This document shows, one piece after another, positions 29,245 through 37,257 of a stretch of 64,000 nt of DNA (position 1 is the first letter of the stretch; the number at the start of each line of letters is the position of its first letter). Under the pieces are notes generated by a model. It was not told the DNA's origin. It worked only from the letters and a program-made list of their open reading frames with translations, and did no database searches. Position numbers and translations under genes: made by a program. Source of the stretch: Pseudomonas aylmerensis (GTDB lineage Bacteria > Pseudomonadota > Gammaproteobacteria > Pseudomonadales > Pseudomonadaceae); assembly GCF_001702265.1 (NCBI RefSeq), contig NZ_MAUE01000015.1, positions 38,579 through 102,578 on the forward strand. The letters are read 5' to 3'.

Positions 29245-29589
29245 ATGACCATCGACGAAGACACCTCAGCGTGGCTCGGCTGCCCTACTCCCCTGGAAAT
29301 GTACAAGCACCAGTGCGCGCTGCTCGAGGATGAGCTGACGACCACTCAGCAGCTTTTGAGCAAGGCGCGAGCAAACATCGCAGGCCTGGTGCAGATGAAT
29401 GATCTGCTCGCAACCGGCAAGGCGTCGGCAGAGGACGCGCTCAGGGAAGCCCTGGAGCGCATATCCGCCGAACATAGCAACGTAAGCTTTCGACCCATCG
29501 ATCTGGTTACTGGTCAGCGCGACCATCTTTTCAGGGAGAATCAGCGGCTGCTGATCGAGCTGACCGCTCTCAAAGAGCCTTCAGCCTAA
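29245..29589 (+). CDS. SOS-boxed phage coiled-coil protein, unknown function
   Basis: A 114-residue soluble acidic protein starting MTIDEDTSAWLGCPTPLEMY, largely helical with a coiled coil (about 20-80 and 95-112). I chose the ATG at 29245; the in-frame ATG at 29215 lies inside the LexA box. It is the only plus-strand gene in the late arm, stands next to attL and has its own SOS-type operator, so it looks like an accessory gene expressed after DNA damage. It overlaps the stop of the next gene by 9 nt. Confidence 0.72.
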   Translation: MTIDEDTSAWLGCPTPLEMYKHQCALLEDELTTTQQLLSKARANIAGLVQMNDLLATGKASAEDALREALERISAEHSNVSFRPIDLVTGQRDHLFRENQRLLIELTALKEPSA

Positions 29590-29790
29590 CTCGTCGGCGT
29601 AGGCCGCTGTGGCCTCCTCGACCAGCTCCCGCCACTCTCCGCTGTCTACAAGCTTTCGCTCCAGCAAATCATCCGCCAGTTTGAGCCGAGTCTCGTAGCG
29701 CTCCTCCGGCGTGGCGGATATAAACGTCGCGTCGTTGCGCAGCGCGAACCACGCTTCCATAGCGTTTATCTGTTCGATATCAATCGTCAT
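29581..29790 (-). CDS. Small phage protein, 69 residues
   Basis: An acidic helical protein (MTIDIEQINAMEAWFALRNDATFISATPEERYETRLKLADDLLER...) with no membrane segment or known motif. It lies at the distal end of the late operon beyond the lysis genes. The start follows AGACCTTC, a weak ribosome site. Function unknown. Confidence 0.55.
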   Translation of the reverse strand: MTIDIEQINAMEAWFALRNDATFISATPEERYETRLKLADDLLERKLVDSGEWRELVEEATAAYADELG

Positions 29791-29870
29791 GAAGGTCTGC
29801 TCAGTCCAGGGTCTGCACGGTAGAGCCTGGCGGCGCGCGAACTGCTCACCAGCACCGACGGGCGGCGCGA

Positions 29871-30098
29871 TCAGCCCGCAAGCGACTTCAGCTTTTCTTC
29901 CGTTGCAGAGTCGAATATCACGTACAGACGGTCGATCGTCTCCTCGGTCAAAGCGCGAGCCGACTCCAGACCGAGCACGAAGCCCTCGGCCCGGGCGCCC
30001 GCCTTCGCCGCAACAATCATCGAGTCCGCCCTGGCGATCTGCGCCAGCAGCTTGTCAGCCTCGCGCTCGATCTTTGGGCTGAGCGTCATGCCATCCAT
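29871..30098 (-). CDS. Small phage protein, 75 residues
   Basis: A helical protein starting MDGMTLSPKIEREADKLLAQIARADSMIVAAKAG; GVRAEGF-like Ala/Gly-rich middle and an acidic C-terminal helix. AAGGGGAATCAGC precedes the ATG. It follows the Rz gene by 75 bp in the same direction. I do not recognise a family. Confidence 0.58.
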   Translation of the reverse strand: MDGMTLSPKIEREADKLLAQIARADSMIVAAKAGARAEGFVLGLESARALTEETIDRLYVIFDSATEEKLKSLAG

Positions 30099-30173
30099 GC
30101 TGATTCCCCTTTTCTAAAAGGGTCAGGATAGCCCATCCAGTCCCCAGGGTTGCACAGCTCGAGTTGAACGTAC

Positions 30174-30677
30174 TCAGGGAGAAAGAGCCCTGACATAAGC
30201 CTGGCACGCCCGCAGCGCGATCATGGCGTTATCCCCGTCGTCGGTGATGGCGATAATTCGTTGAGCATGCGCTGGGTCAAGTTGGGCTCGACGGGCAGCA
30301 TGAACCACGCCGACGGCGCCGGGGGCGGAAGGCACATTGAAACCACTGGCTGGATCCTCGGCAAGGAGGACTGACAGGCGCACATCAGCAGTGGCAAGGC
30401 GATCGCGCAAAAGAGCCTGGCTGCGTTGGGCATCGGATAATTCCCTGGTGTGTTGTTGGTCCTGGGCGGCGAGCTTCTGCTCTGTGGCCAGGCGCTTGTC
30501 CTGCTCGGCGCGAGCCCCAGCCGCTGCGGCATTGCCGATTGAGGTCAGGTCGGCCTCAAACTGGGCACCCTGCTCTGCCAGTAACTTCCCGAGGCGCCAG
30601 TCCTGCACCTGCCAGGTGCCCGCGGAGCTGATCGCCATCGCCAGCAGTATTGCGATCAGGATCTGCCCGGGCGTCAT
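30174..30677 (-). CDS. Rz-type i-spanin (outer-membrane disruption in lysis)
   Basis: A 167-residue protein with an N-terminal TM anchor (ILIAILLAMAISSAGTWQ) and a periplasmic coiled coil (KLLAEQGAQFEADLTSIGNAAAAGARAEQDKRLATEQKLAAQDQQHTRE region), the layout of an i-spanin of the DUF2514 type. I chose the ATG at 30675-30677, which overlaps the endolysin stop by 4 nt. Rz1 is nested inside it in another frame. Confidence 0.88.
   Translation of the reverse strand: MTPGQILIAILLAMAISSAGTWQVQDWRLGKLLAEQGAQFEADLTSIGNAAAAGARAEQDKRLATEQKLAAQDQQHTRELSDAQRSQALLRDRLATADVRLSVLLAEDPASGFNVPSAPGAVGVVHAARRAQLDPAHAQRIIAITDDGDNAMIALRACQAYVRALSP
30221..30433 (-). CDS. Rz1-type o-spanin lipoprotein, nested in Rz
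   Basis: A 70-residue frame inside Rz, starting MPNAARLFCAIALPLLMCACQSS: a short signal sequence with a lipobox-like MCAC, then a Pro-rich part (LPRIQPVV, CLPPPAPSA). This is the usual form of Rz1, an outer-membrane lipoprotein that joins Rz across the periplasm. The nested arrangement matches lambda. The lipobox (M-C-A-C) is unusual. Confidence 0.75.
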   Translation of the reverse strand: MPNAARLFCAIALPLLMCACQSSLPRIQPVVSMCLPPPAPSAWFMLPVEPNLTQRMLNELSPSPTTGITP

Positions 30678-31207
30678 GCCAGCACCTTCAGCGCCTTCTC
30701 GTACAGCGCCTGGCGGTCGGCCAACCCATTCAGGCCGCCATTGATGCGACGGGTGATCTTCACGAACTCGCCTTGATCCGCCAACGTGTTCAGCCCGCGC
30801 GTCGACCAGAACCAGGCCGCCGACATCGCGGCGTACTGCGGTTGTTCCAACAGTGTGGGTTGATTGATCAGGTCCAGGCCCAGCGCCTCGCCGCAAGCCG
30901 CATTGTTCGCACGGCCCGTTATCTGGATCAGGCCCCGGCCACGGTATTTGGAGCCATCACCCGGCACGGTATTGCCGAGATCGACGCGGCCTTCGTAGCC
31001 GGCCTGCTGCGCCGTCGGCCCCCAGATCTCGCGCACGTAGCGCAACTGGCCTGACTCATGCCCGACCTGGGCGATGAATGCGGCGATACGCAGCTTGGTA
31101 ACGATCCCGTACTTGCCCATAGCGGCGTTGAGCACAGGAACAAAAACGCCGGCTTGGCGGCCGGCGTTCGGTAGAATCTGAAGCAACTGCTGCTCAGTGA
31201 TCGGCAT
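30674..31207 (-). CDS. Phage endolysin, glycoside hydrolase 19 type
   Basis: A 178-residue protein of the GH19 chitinase/lysozyme group: FIAQVGHESGQLRYVREIWG with the catalytic Glu in GHES, then YRGRGLIQITGRANN and the C-terminal ITRRINGGLNGLADR. It cuts peptidoglycan at lysis. No signal peptide is seen, so it needs the holin. I chose the ATG at 31205-31207 (MPITEQQLLQ) over a longer frame to 31321. Confidence 0.92.
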   Translation of the reverse strand: MPITEQQLLQILPNAGRQAGVFVPVLNAAMGKYGIVTKLRIAAFIAQVGHESGQLRYVREIWGPTAQQAGYEGRVDLGNTVPGDGSKYRGRGLIQITGRANNAACGEALGLDLINQPTLLEQPQYAAMSAAWFWSTRGLNTLADQGEFVKITRRINGGLNGLADRQALYEKALKVLA

Positions 31208-31221
31208 GCTTTTCTCCAGGC

Positions 31222-31246
31222 AAAAAAATACCCGCTCATGGCGGGT
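31222..31246 (-). terminator. Terminator-like hairpin before the endolysin gene
   Basis: ACCCGC/GCGGGT with a 5-nt loop, followed leftward by TATTTTTTTG and then the ribosome site of the endolysin gene. It is part of a repeated arrangement in the late operon. Confidence 0.6.
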
Positions 31247-31265
31247 GGCGGTGTTCGGTCGAAGA

Positions 31266-31319
31266 TCAGCTGGGCTGAATCGGCCTTTTGTTGGCGTCGG
31301 GGAAGTCAGGGTTGCTAGC
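31266..31319 (-). pseudogene. Remnant of a tail fibre assembly (tfa) gene 3' end
   Basis: Read leftward, 17 codons and a stop encode ASNPDFPDANKRPIQPS, closely matching the last residues of the intact tfa-like protein at 38001 (NPDFPDSSKRPVAPS). The following 45 bp also match the region after that gene, including the ACCCGC hairpin. It has no start of its own and is cut off by the gene at 31331. Confidence 0.75.
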
Positions 31320-31330
31320 AATTAATTCTC

Positions 31331-31960
31331 CTAAGAAATAGGCTTGGCAAATACGATAGGAATGAAGAAATTGACCGAGTTATTTACACCAATAATGTAA
31401 GGCTCAAGTCTATTAGTGCCGTAATTCCACACAACATATAGCTTTGCTGCTCTCGTCGAATTGCCACCTACATCCATGCCGATATTATTTACAAGCATGT
31501 AATCTCCGGTATCCAATGGAGAATATGCTGTCCAGTTAGATCTAGTCGTACCCTGCCCCGTCTGGCTAGAACCCGTATATGTCCAACTGGTGATTGTCCG
31601 GGTGAACTGCGCACAAGGGGTTCCGCTATCGAATAGTAAATTGGAGGCGCCATCCCATAGCCGAAGACCATATTTTGCAAGCTCACGCGATTTGAAGGCA
31701 GCACAAAAGTAATTACCAGCACCAGCAGACGAGAAAGAAAACCCAGTCCAATTTCCCGGGCTGCCACTGATGGTGGTGTACTGGAAGGTAGTGCTACCGT
31801 CTGGACGGACAAATACCAAAGGAGGCTCAGTCGTTGTAATGGCGGGGGAGAACACGGCGCCGCCCGAGTATCTGCCAGACTGTACAATCACAAGCCTGGA
31901 GAACTCAGAGTCGAGCGTTACCACGTCGTTATTGTTGGTAAACGTCAAGCCGAATGTCAT
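31331..31960 (-). CDS. Phage tail-tip associated protein, unknown
   Basis: A 209-residue protein rich in Ser, Thr, Gly and aromatic residues (MTFGLTFTNNNDVVTLDSEFSRLVIVQSGRYSGG ... NFFIPIVFAKPIS), likely all beta. Its base composition is more AT-rich than the flanking genes. It abuts the gene upstream (stop and start 1 bp apart) and lies just after J, the place of host-range proteins. I do not recognise the family with certainty; a receptor-binding or tail-tip accessory role is inferred. Confidence 0.65.
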   Translation of the reverse strand: MTFGLTFTNNNDVVTLDSEFSRLVIVQSGRYSGGAVFSPAITTTEPPLVFVRPDGSTTFQYTTISGSPGNWTGFSFSSAGAGNYFCAAFKSRELAKYGLRLWDGASNLLFDSGTPCAQFTRTITSWTYTGSSQTGQGTTRSNWTAYSPLDTGDYMLVNNIGMDVGGNSTRAAKLYVVWNYGTNRLEPYIIGVNNSVNFFIPIVFAKPIS

Positions 31961-32305
31961 CTACCTGTCCTTCATAACTAACAACCGCTGAGGACCAAGT
32001 CCATTAATTGCATTAACTGCCCCGGTACGATTGCCGAACCAAACTGTCACCCCGCCAGAGTAAACCGCTGGCTCGTACTGAACTGCGTAGTTGTTCTGGG
32101 CGTTTGGGTCTTGAGGGTAAGCGCCAATCGGGATACAGACTGCGGAGTGTGTTGCTGGCGACACGCCAGGGATGGAAATATTGATGTACCTCTCACCTCC
32201 TGTGATGAATGCAACTACTGCAGAATAAACAATCCTCACAGTGAATGAGTTCTCATCCAGTTCCAACTTCCCTGTTGGCCCCCAAATTCTCATCCCGAAG
32301 TTCAT
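31961..32305 (-). CDS. Phage protein following tail tip J, unknown
   Basis: A 114-residue, probably beta-rich protein (MNFGMRIWGPTGKLELDENSFTVRIVYSAVVAFITGGERY...). The WGPTGKLELDENSFTVRIV start resembles small proteins that follow J in some prophages. It overlaps the J stop by 4 nt and is AT-rich like its downstream partner. A tail accessory role is likely from position only. Confidence 0.62.
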   Translation of the reverse strand: MNFGMRIWGPTGKLELDENSFTVRIVYSAVVAFITGGERYINISIPGVSPATHSAVCIPIGAYPQDPNAQNNYAVQYEPAVYSGGVTVWFGNRTGAVNAINGLGPQRLLVMKDR

Positions 32306-35300
32306 GCCGTCAGATCTCCGAGCTGTACGCGCTTAACGTTGTTTTCGTCATAGACCTTGATCGCGCGATTGGTCATCGTCAGGCGCCCACCACCAGGTGC
32401 GGGTCCGTTGAACTCCAGGTTGCCCGCCTTATCAAGACGCCAGCCTTTTACCCCCGCAACGTAATCGTCGGACTGCAGCGCCTGTCCGATCTTCAGCATG
32501 GTGATGCTGCCGTCACGGATGAAGGCGGTGTCGATGTAGGCTGCGTTGTCCTGCACCACGAATGGGTAAAAGACGTTTGTGGTGTTCGGATCAACGATCG
32601 CGAACCGACTCGCGGCTATCAGCACCTGGCTGGTGATAATCCCCTCGTTGTTTTCGACACCGACGCCGATGCCAGCGAGATAGGGCTTCCCGTCGACGGT
32701 GAGCTGCGTCTTGATGCTGTACATCGCCGCCAGTTCTGACTTGAGGGCCTCAATTTCAATTTGGGCACCGCCACCCGAATCAATCTTCTCAAGCAGGTGC
32801 TGGCTGAGCTGGGTCTCGGTGATCTGATCGTTGAGGTAGTCCAGGATAGGGCCGGCATCCGAAGAGGACTGGCCGGTAACCGGGCCGTAGAAGGCACCCA
32901 AGTTTCCGATTCGATCCACCAGGCGCGCCCAGAAGAAGAACCGCTTGCCGGCGGCAAGGCCCATGATCGTCAGGTCCGTCTGCGGGTTGGCGTAGTCGCC
33001 AAACTTGGCCGCGCTGGCAATATCCGAGGTCTCGCTGTACCAGATCTCCGTGCGCTGCAAGTCAGCGGTGCTCAGGTCCTGAGGGATCGACCACTGCAGC
33101 TTGATGCCGAACACGATCGATTGGGCTGTGAACGAGGATACAGTCGGTGGTGGCGTGGTCTTCCCGTTCAGCACGGTCTCAGCCGAGGTCGCAAACACCG
33201 ACCCGATATCGAGCGAATTGATCGCGCGAACCTTGGCCACGTAGCGCCCTGCGTAGATTCCGCTCACATCAATCGATGTGGTGCCGGTGCGGCCCGCAAA
33301 GATCCAATCGCCATCGTTCTTGCGCCAGTAAACCTCGTAGGCGATCGCTGATTCGGGCTTCTCCCAGGCGATCGTCATAACGCTGACCGCGGTGCCCTGG
33401 TCGACGAAGTGGTCATTGCTGACTGTCACGTTGCCAGGTGGCGGCTGCACGCTGGGCGGAATCACCGTCACGGGCGGCTGCTCGATCCGGCTCCCGTTGT
33501 CGATCGCGCTGTACTTGCTGGAGTTGTGGCGAACAGCGGTGATGTTGAACTTGATCTCCGTGTCGGAGAAATCCTCAACCACCGACATCACCCGAAACTG
33601 CTGCACCGCCAGAGTTGGCGAATCGATGGCCCACATCGAATGTGTGGGGGGAAGATCCTCCAACCGCTCTACCAGCACCACCTGCTGCACGTCGGACGGG
33701 AAGCCCGTGGTGTCCATGGTGATATTGCCGTTGTCCCAGGTGATGCCAGTGCTGTCCCAGGTCAGCGGGTATCCGACGGATTTGATCGCCCGGGAAATGG
33801 CCTTGCCGTTCGGCATGATCAGCGTGATGGTATCGCCCGGGTACGCGGTCACATCGGCATCCAGGACGAGCGTATCCAGTGTTGAAGAGCGCAGGCGCCC
33901 GCCAATGCGACGGCCTGCCCGGTCGTTGTCTGCGATGCGGATAATCTGCCCTGGGCGCGCAAGCGTGCCGTCCAGGCCCACCGAGAAACCAACGCTCTCT
34001 GTCTCCAGACGGTTGGTGAGCAGAGCCCACTTACCGATCCGCTGGGCCTGGGCCTGGGATGTGCAACCTGTGGCCGTGATTTCGGTCTGCTGAATGCCGT
34101 AGCGGCTGATCCCAGCCTGATCGTCAACATACTCGACCTTCTGCCGGTAGAAGTCTGTCGGGTCGTTCCAGCTGACCAAGGCTACGGTGTAGCGAGTCTT
34201 TTTCGACGATCCGAAGTAGCTGAACTTGCCGTCTATGACGTTGGCGTTTGAATATGTGTAAACCGGATCTTCCGGCATATCGCACAGGGCAGTAACAGAG
34301 CCGCCCGCCCAGTACGCCATCCCGCGAAAGGTCGTCGAAAGGTCCTGCAGCACGCGCAGGGCGTCAGCACGCACGGACAGGTAAAGGTTGCAGGTGAATC
34401 GCGGGTGGGTACCACCCTTGCCGTCCGGTACCATCTGATCGCAGTACTGGCCGATCCTGTAGAGCTCCCACTTGTCGACCTGTCCAGCGTTCAGAAGGTG
34501 GCCCAGGCCATAACGAAAGTGCAGCAGCAGGTCGTAGAAGATCCACGCCGGGTTATCGGTCCAGGCGCTTTTGAAGCTACCGTCCCAAACGCCGGAGTAA
34601 ATCCGGGTCGCGGGGTCGTAATTGCTCGGCACGCGGATAATGCGCCCGTACAAATCGAACGAACGAGTCGGGATCGACTGGAATTGAGAAGCGTCGAACT
34701 GGACACCAATCACCGCCGACCCTGGGTAACGCAACTTCGCGTCGATTACTTCCGTGATTGCGTCGATGGTTGTGGTATCGGCGATTGCGGAGCTGGTCGC
34801 GTTTGGGGTGGCTCTCACCACGCGCACCTGCCAACCACTGTTGGCGGGTGGAAGGTCCACCCGATGTGACCGCTCGTATTTCGTCGATGTTTTACCGCTG
34901 AACGACGAAATGACCATAGGCACGTATGGGCCGCCGTCGGTAGAGAGCTCAATCCGGTACTGCACGGTATAGCCGCTGGTGTCGCCGTTCGAAGTGTTTG
35001 TCTGCGCGAGCCGAGGCACTGAAATTCGAACACGCTCGGCCGACAGCTGCAGGTTGGTGACAGCCCTCACCCACGGCTGGTCGTAACGAAGCTCTACGCC
35101 CACCCCTACCTCGCTCTCCACCGCCGGGAAGCCAGGGATATGCGTCTGATCCTGGCTGCCCGTCCGAACATCGAGCGTCACTCCGCTGAAGTTCAGTGAA
35201 CCATCCGCGTTGGCCAGGGGGGTTTCACCGAGAAAGACAGAGCGCATGCCATCCACCAAACCGACAATCTCACCCTCGCTCACAAGGTCGAGAATTCGGG

Positions 35301-35394
35301 CGTACGCAACGCTTTGCAGGTTGTCAGGGGCCTCAACTGACGGGCGCGGCTTATCCTCGCCGCCCTTGCTGCCGGCGATAGCTAGATTGGTCAT
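32302..35394 (-). CDS. Tail tip / host specificity protein J
   Basis: A 1030-residue lambda J homologue. N-terminal AYARILDLVSEGEIVGLVDGMRSVFLGETPLANADGS and the ring-forming domains are typical; two or three fibronectin III-like domains follow (about 650-830, VSNDHFVDQGTAVSVMTIAWEKPESAIAYEVYWRK; VSSFTAQSIVFGIKLQWSIP), then a DUF1983-type C-terminus. It forms the central tail tip and contacts the host receptor. Size is slightly below lambda J (1132). Confidence 0.95.
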   Translation of the reverse strand: MTNLAIAGSKGGEDKPRPSVEAPDNLQSVAYARILDLVSEGEIVGLVDGMRSVFLGETPLANADGSLNFSGVTLDVRTGSQDQTHIPGFPAVESEVGVGVELRYDQPWVRAVTNLQLSAERVRISVPRLAQTNTSNGDTSGYTVQYRIELSTDGGPYVPMVISSFSGKTSTKYERSHRVDLPPANSGWQVRVVRATPNATSSAIADTTTIDAITEVIDAKLRYPGSAVIGVQFDASQFQSIPTRSFDLYGRIIRVPSNYDPATRIYSGVWDGSFKSAWTDNPAWIFYDLLLHFRYGLGHLLNAGQVDKWELYRIGQYCDQMVPDGKGGTHPRFTCNLYLSVRADALRVLQDLSTTFRGMAYWAGGSVTALCDMPEDPVYTYSNANVIDGKFSYFGSSKKTRYTVALVSWNDPTDFYRQKVEYVDDQAGISRYGIQQTEITATGCTSQAQAQRIGKWALLTNRLETESVGFSVGLDGTLARPGQIIRIADNDRAGRRIGGRLRSSTLDTLVLDADVTAYPGDTITLIMPNGKAISRAIKSVGYPLTWDSTGITWDNGNITMDTTGFPSDVQQVVLVERLEDLPPTHSMWAIDSPTLAVQQFRVMSVVEDFSDTEIKFNITAVRHNSSKYSAIDNGSRIEQPPVTVIPPSVQPPPGNVTVSNDHFVDQGTAVSVMTIAWEKPESAIAYEVYWRKNDGDWIFAGRTGTTSIDVSGIYAGRYVAKVRAINSLDIGSVFATSAETVLNGKTTPPPTVSSFTAQSIVFGIKLQWSIPQDLSTADLQRTEIWYSETSDIASAAKFGDYANPQTDLTIMGLAAGKRFFFWARLVDRIGNLGAFYGPVTGQSSSDAGPILDYLNDQITETQLSQHLLEKIDSGGGAQIEIEALKSELAAMYSIKTQLTVDGKPYLAGIGVGVENNEGIITSQVLIAASRFAIVDPNTTNVFYPFVVQDNAAYIDTAFIRDGSITMLKIGQALQSDDYVAGVKGWRLDKAGNLEFNGPAPGGGRLTMTNRAIKVYDENNVKRVQLGDLTA

Positions 35395-35409
35395 GGCTTT
35401 CCTTCGGGC

Positions 35410-35435
35410 AAAAAAAAGCCCGCTCGGTGACGGGC
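35410..35435 (-). terminator. Terminator-like hairpin before J
   Basis: GCCCG/CGGGC stem followed leftward by T8 and GCC, ending 15 bp before the J start. One of a repeated set in the late operon. Confidence 0.6.
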
Positions 35436-35453
35436 CTGGTGGTGGATGGGCGG

Positions 35454-36041
35454 TTACATCTGGTCTTCGGAGTAAATGCCGGCGCTGATCACCGCGCTGC
35501 CAACAATCATCCTGCCGTAAAGCAGTGGGACAGGGTTGCCCTGAACGCTGGTATTGACCGGTCCGTTGAAGCTGTAGCTGGGTCTGTTGTTTGGGCCATC
35601 CTGGGTGCCGAGGCCTTTAGCTTGAGGGCTGAGCATTTGAATAACGCCGCCTGCCGCCAACGCCAACCCGACGCCGAATAGCGGCTGAAACCCAGGGATG
35701 AATGAGACCGCAATTAGTACTGCCCCGATGATCGTCTGCAACAGTCCCGCTCGCTTTGACCCTGAAATTACTGGCGCAATACGAATCACATCCCTGCCAG
35801 TCGGCTTTTCAAGATCGGCCTCAGAGATGTTGCTACGCCCATTGAAGACTGCAAATCGCAAACCCTTGCCAGAGCTTTCAATCATGTATTTTTCGAAGCC
35901 TGGGAACTGAGACTTGAAATACCCCATCACGTCTTTGAACCCTGCGGAGGTAGTGACCTTGTGTTCTCGCCCAAAAAGGCGAGCGAGTGAACCAGAGAGC
36001 AAAACGATCTGCATTTTCGATTCTGAAGCAGAACTATTCAT
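35454..36041 (-). CDS. Tail assembly protein I
   Basis: A 195-residue lambda I homologue: QIVLLSGSLARLFGREHKV, an ubiquitin-like N-terminal domain, then a hydrophobic stretch (GLLQTIIGAVLIAVSFIPGFQPLFGVGLALAAGGVIQML) and a C-terminal NNRPSYSFNGPVNTSVQGNPVPLLYGRMIVGSAVISAG. It acts with K in tail tip assembly. I chose the ATG at 36039-36041, preceded by GGAGTTTTT. Confidence 0.9.
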   Translation of the reverse strand: MNSSASESKMQIVLLSGSLARLFGREHKVTTSAGFKDVMGYFKSQFPGFEKYMIESSGKGLRFAVFNGRSNISEADLEKPTGRDVIRIAPVISGSKRAGLLQTIIGAVLIAVSFIPGFQPLFGVGLALAAGGVIQMLSPQAKGLGTQDGPNNRPSYSFNGPVNTSVQGNPVPLLYGRMIVGSAVISAGIYSEDQM

Positions 36042-36054
36042 AAAAACTCCAGAC

Positions 36055-36084
36055 AAAAAAAAGCCGCCCTTGGGCGGCCTTCTT
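36055..36084 (-). terminator. Terminator after the lipoprotein gene
   Basis: GCCGCC/GGCGGC stem with loop CTTG, followed leftward by T8. It separates the lipoprotein gene from tail gene I. Confidence 0.75.
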
Positions 36085-36091
36085 AAATGAT

Positions 36092-36442
36092 TTAGAGACA
36101 TCGATTTAGAGCTGAAGATAGCCCTCCTCGACCTATTTGCGACCAAGATGCACGCTGGTAATGCTTGATAATGCTACCGTTTCGCTGATCAGAAAGAACA
36201 ATGTCCAATACGTCATCGGTCTGTCCAGTATCCGAGCCTGCGACAATGCGGAATCCGGATGTAGTCTCGTTCATGACGGCATTTGAGCGATAGTCCTGCC
36301 AAGCAGGGTACACACACAGGGCAAGTGCTTTAGGCAGCTTTTGTGAAACCTGAGTGCTCACTGGCTTTTGAGCCATCAAGTCTGATGGCGTTGAGCATCC
36401 AGCCAGCAACAAGACCGTCGCCACCCCAAAAAAAATACGCAT
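36092..36442 (-). CDS. Phage-encoded lipoprotein (moron candidate)
   Basis: A 116-residue lipoprotein with signal and lipobox VATVLLLAGCSTPS (Cys at 16). Two more cysteines (LCVYPAW, NRCL) may pair. It sits between tail genes K and I, is more AT-rich than them, and is followed by its own terminator: the form of an independently acquired accessory gene. Phage lipoproteins at such sites can block receptors against superinfection (Cor, Llp), but no sequence match is claimed. GGAG lies 8 nt before the ATG. Confidence 0.75.
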   Translation of the reverse strand: MRIFFGVATVLLLAGCSTPSDLMAQKPVSTQVSQKLPKALALCVYPAWQDYRSNAVMNETTSGFRIVAGSDTGQTDDVLDIVLSDQRNGSIIKHYQRASWSQIGRGGLSSALNRCL

Positions 36443-36484
36443 ATCGTCAACTCCATGTGATTTGAGCCGACGATACCATTTTGA

Positions 36485-37255
36485 TCAGGGCTTGGCGTCC
36501 CGGTGCCGCCAGTAGCCGACCGTCACCTCGGACCAGTAGCCGCCGTACACGTCGCGCTTGCTGTCTCGGTTGTACAGGTGGTGCAGAATCGACCCCGGCG
36601 CGGGGTAGTGCTCCGGCTCAGTCTTGAGCACGCCGTCGGCCAGGTAAATCGCTCCGTGGTTGGGAACCGGTGAGCGGATCTGCATCAACACCAGGTCGCC
36701 GTGCTGCAGCGTCGAGACCTTCTGGAAGCCGGCGGCCGGCAGATTCTCCAGGTACAAATTGCCGCCTTTATCCCACCAGCCATCCTCTCGATCGAAGTCG
36801 CCCAGTTCAATGCCCATCTCGCGGCGGTAGAAGTCGAGGATGATGCTCAGGCAGTCGCTGACGCCGTGCGAAAAGGCCCGGCCAATCAGCGGGGCCTCGT
36901 ACCCGACCGGCGCAAAACTCACCAGCTCGCCGACGCGCACCACGTCGTCGTCTCCCTTCCGCACCTCCAGAATGTGCCAGGGCAGGCCTGATGCCTCGCA
37001 AGAGATGCGATCGGCTTCGCTGGGTGCTGCTGGGTAGTCCGGGTGGCTGTGCACAACTGCCAGGATCGCGCCACGGTCCTCGGCGCCGGCGTAGTCCTCC
37101 GGCGCCAGGCGGAAATGCTCGCTTGGCGTCGAGGCGGTGTTGCGACAAGGCACGTAGACCTCCTTGCGGCCCTCGCGCACCAACAGCCCGCAGCACTCGC
37201 GGGGGTACTCGGCGATCGCGTGGGCCTCGATCGCTGCCCTGCTTGCTTTGTTCAT
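36485..37255 (-). CDS. Tail assembly peptidase K (JAMM + NlpC/P60)
   Basis: A 256-residue two-domain protein. The N-terminal Mov34/JAB domain has YPRECCGLLV and the metal motif VVHSHPDYPAAPSEAD; the C-terminal NlpC/P60 domain has HGVSDCLSIILDFYRREMGI with the catalytic Cys and NHGAIYLADG with His. It matches lambda K in size and place and acts in tail tip assembly, possibly cutting peptidoglycan. It starts 3 bp after L ends. Confidence 0.94.
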   Translation of the reverse strand: MNKASRAAIEAHAIAEYPRECCGLLVREGRKEVYVPCRNTASTPSEHFRLAPEDYAGAEDRGAILAVVHSHPDYPAAPSEADRISCEASGLPWHILEVRKGDDDVVRVGELVSFAPVGYEAPLIGRAFSHGVSDCLSIILDFYRREMGIELGDFDREDGWWDKGGNLYLENLPAAGFQKVSTLQHGDLVLMQIRSPVPNHGAIYLADGVLKTEPEHYPAPGSILHHLYNRDSKRDVYGGYWSEVTVGYWRHRDAKP

Positions 37256-37257
37256 GG

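Noticed and set aside
30678..30896. Longer N-terminus of Rz
   Set aside because: The extension overlaps the endolysin gene fully and lacks a signal anchor; the ATG at 30677 gives the standard anchored spanin.
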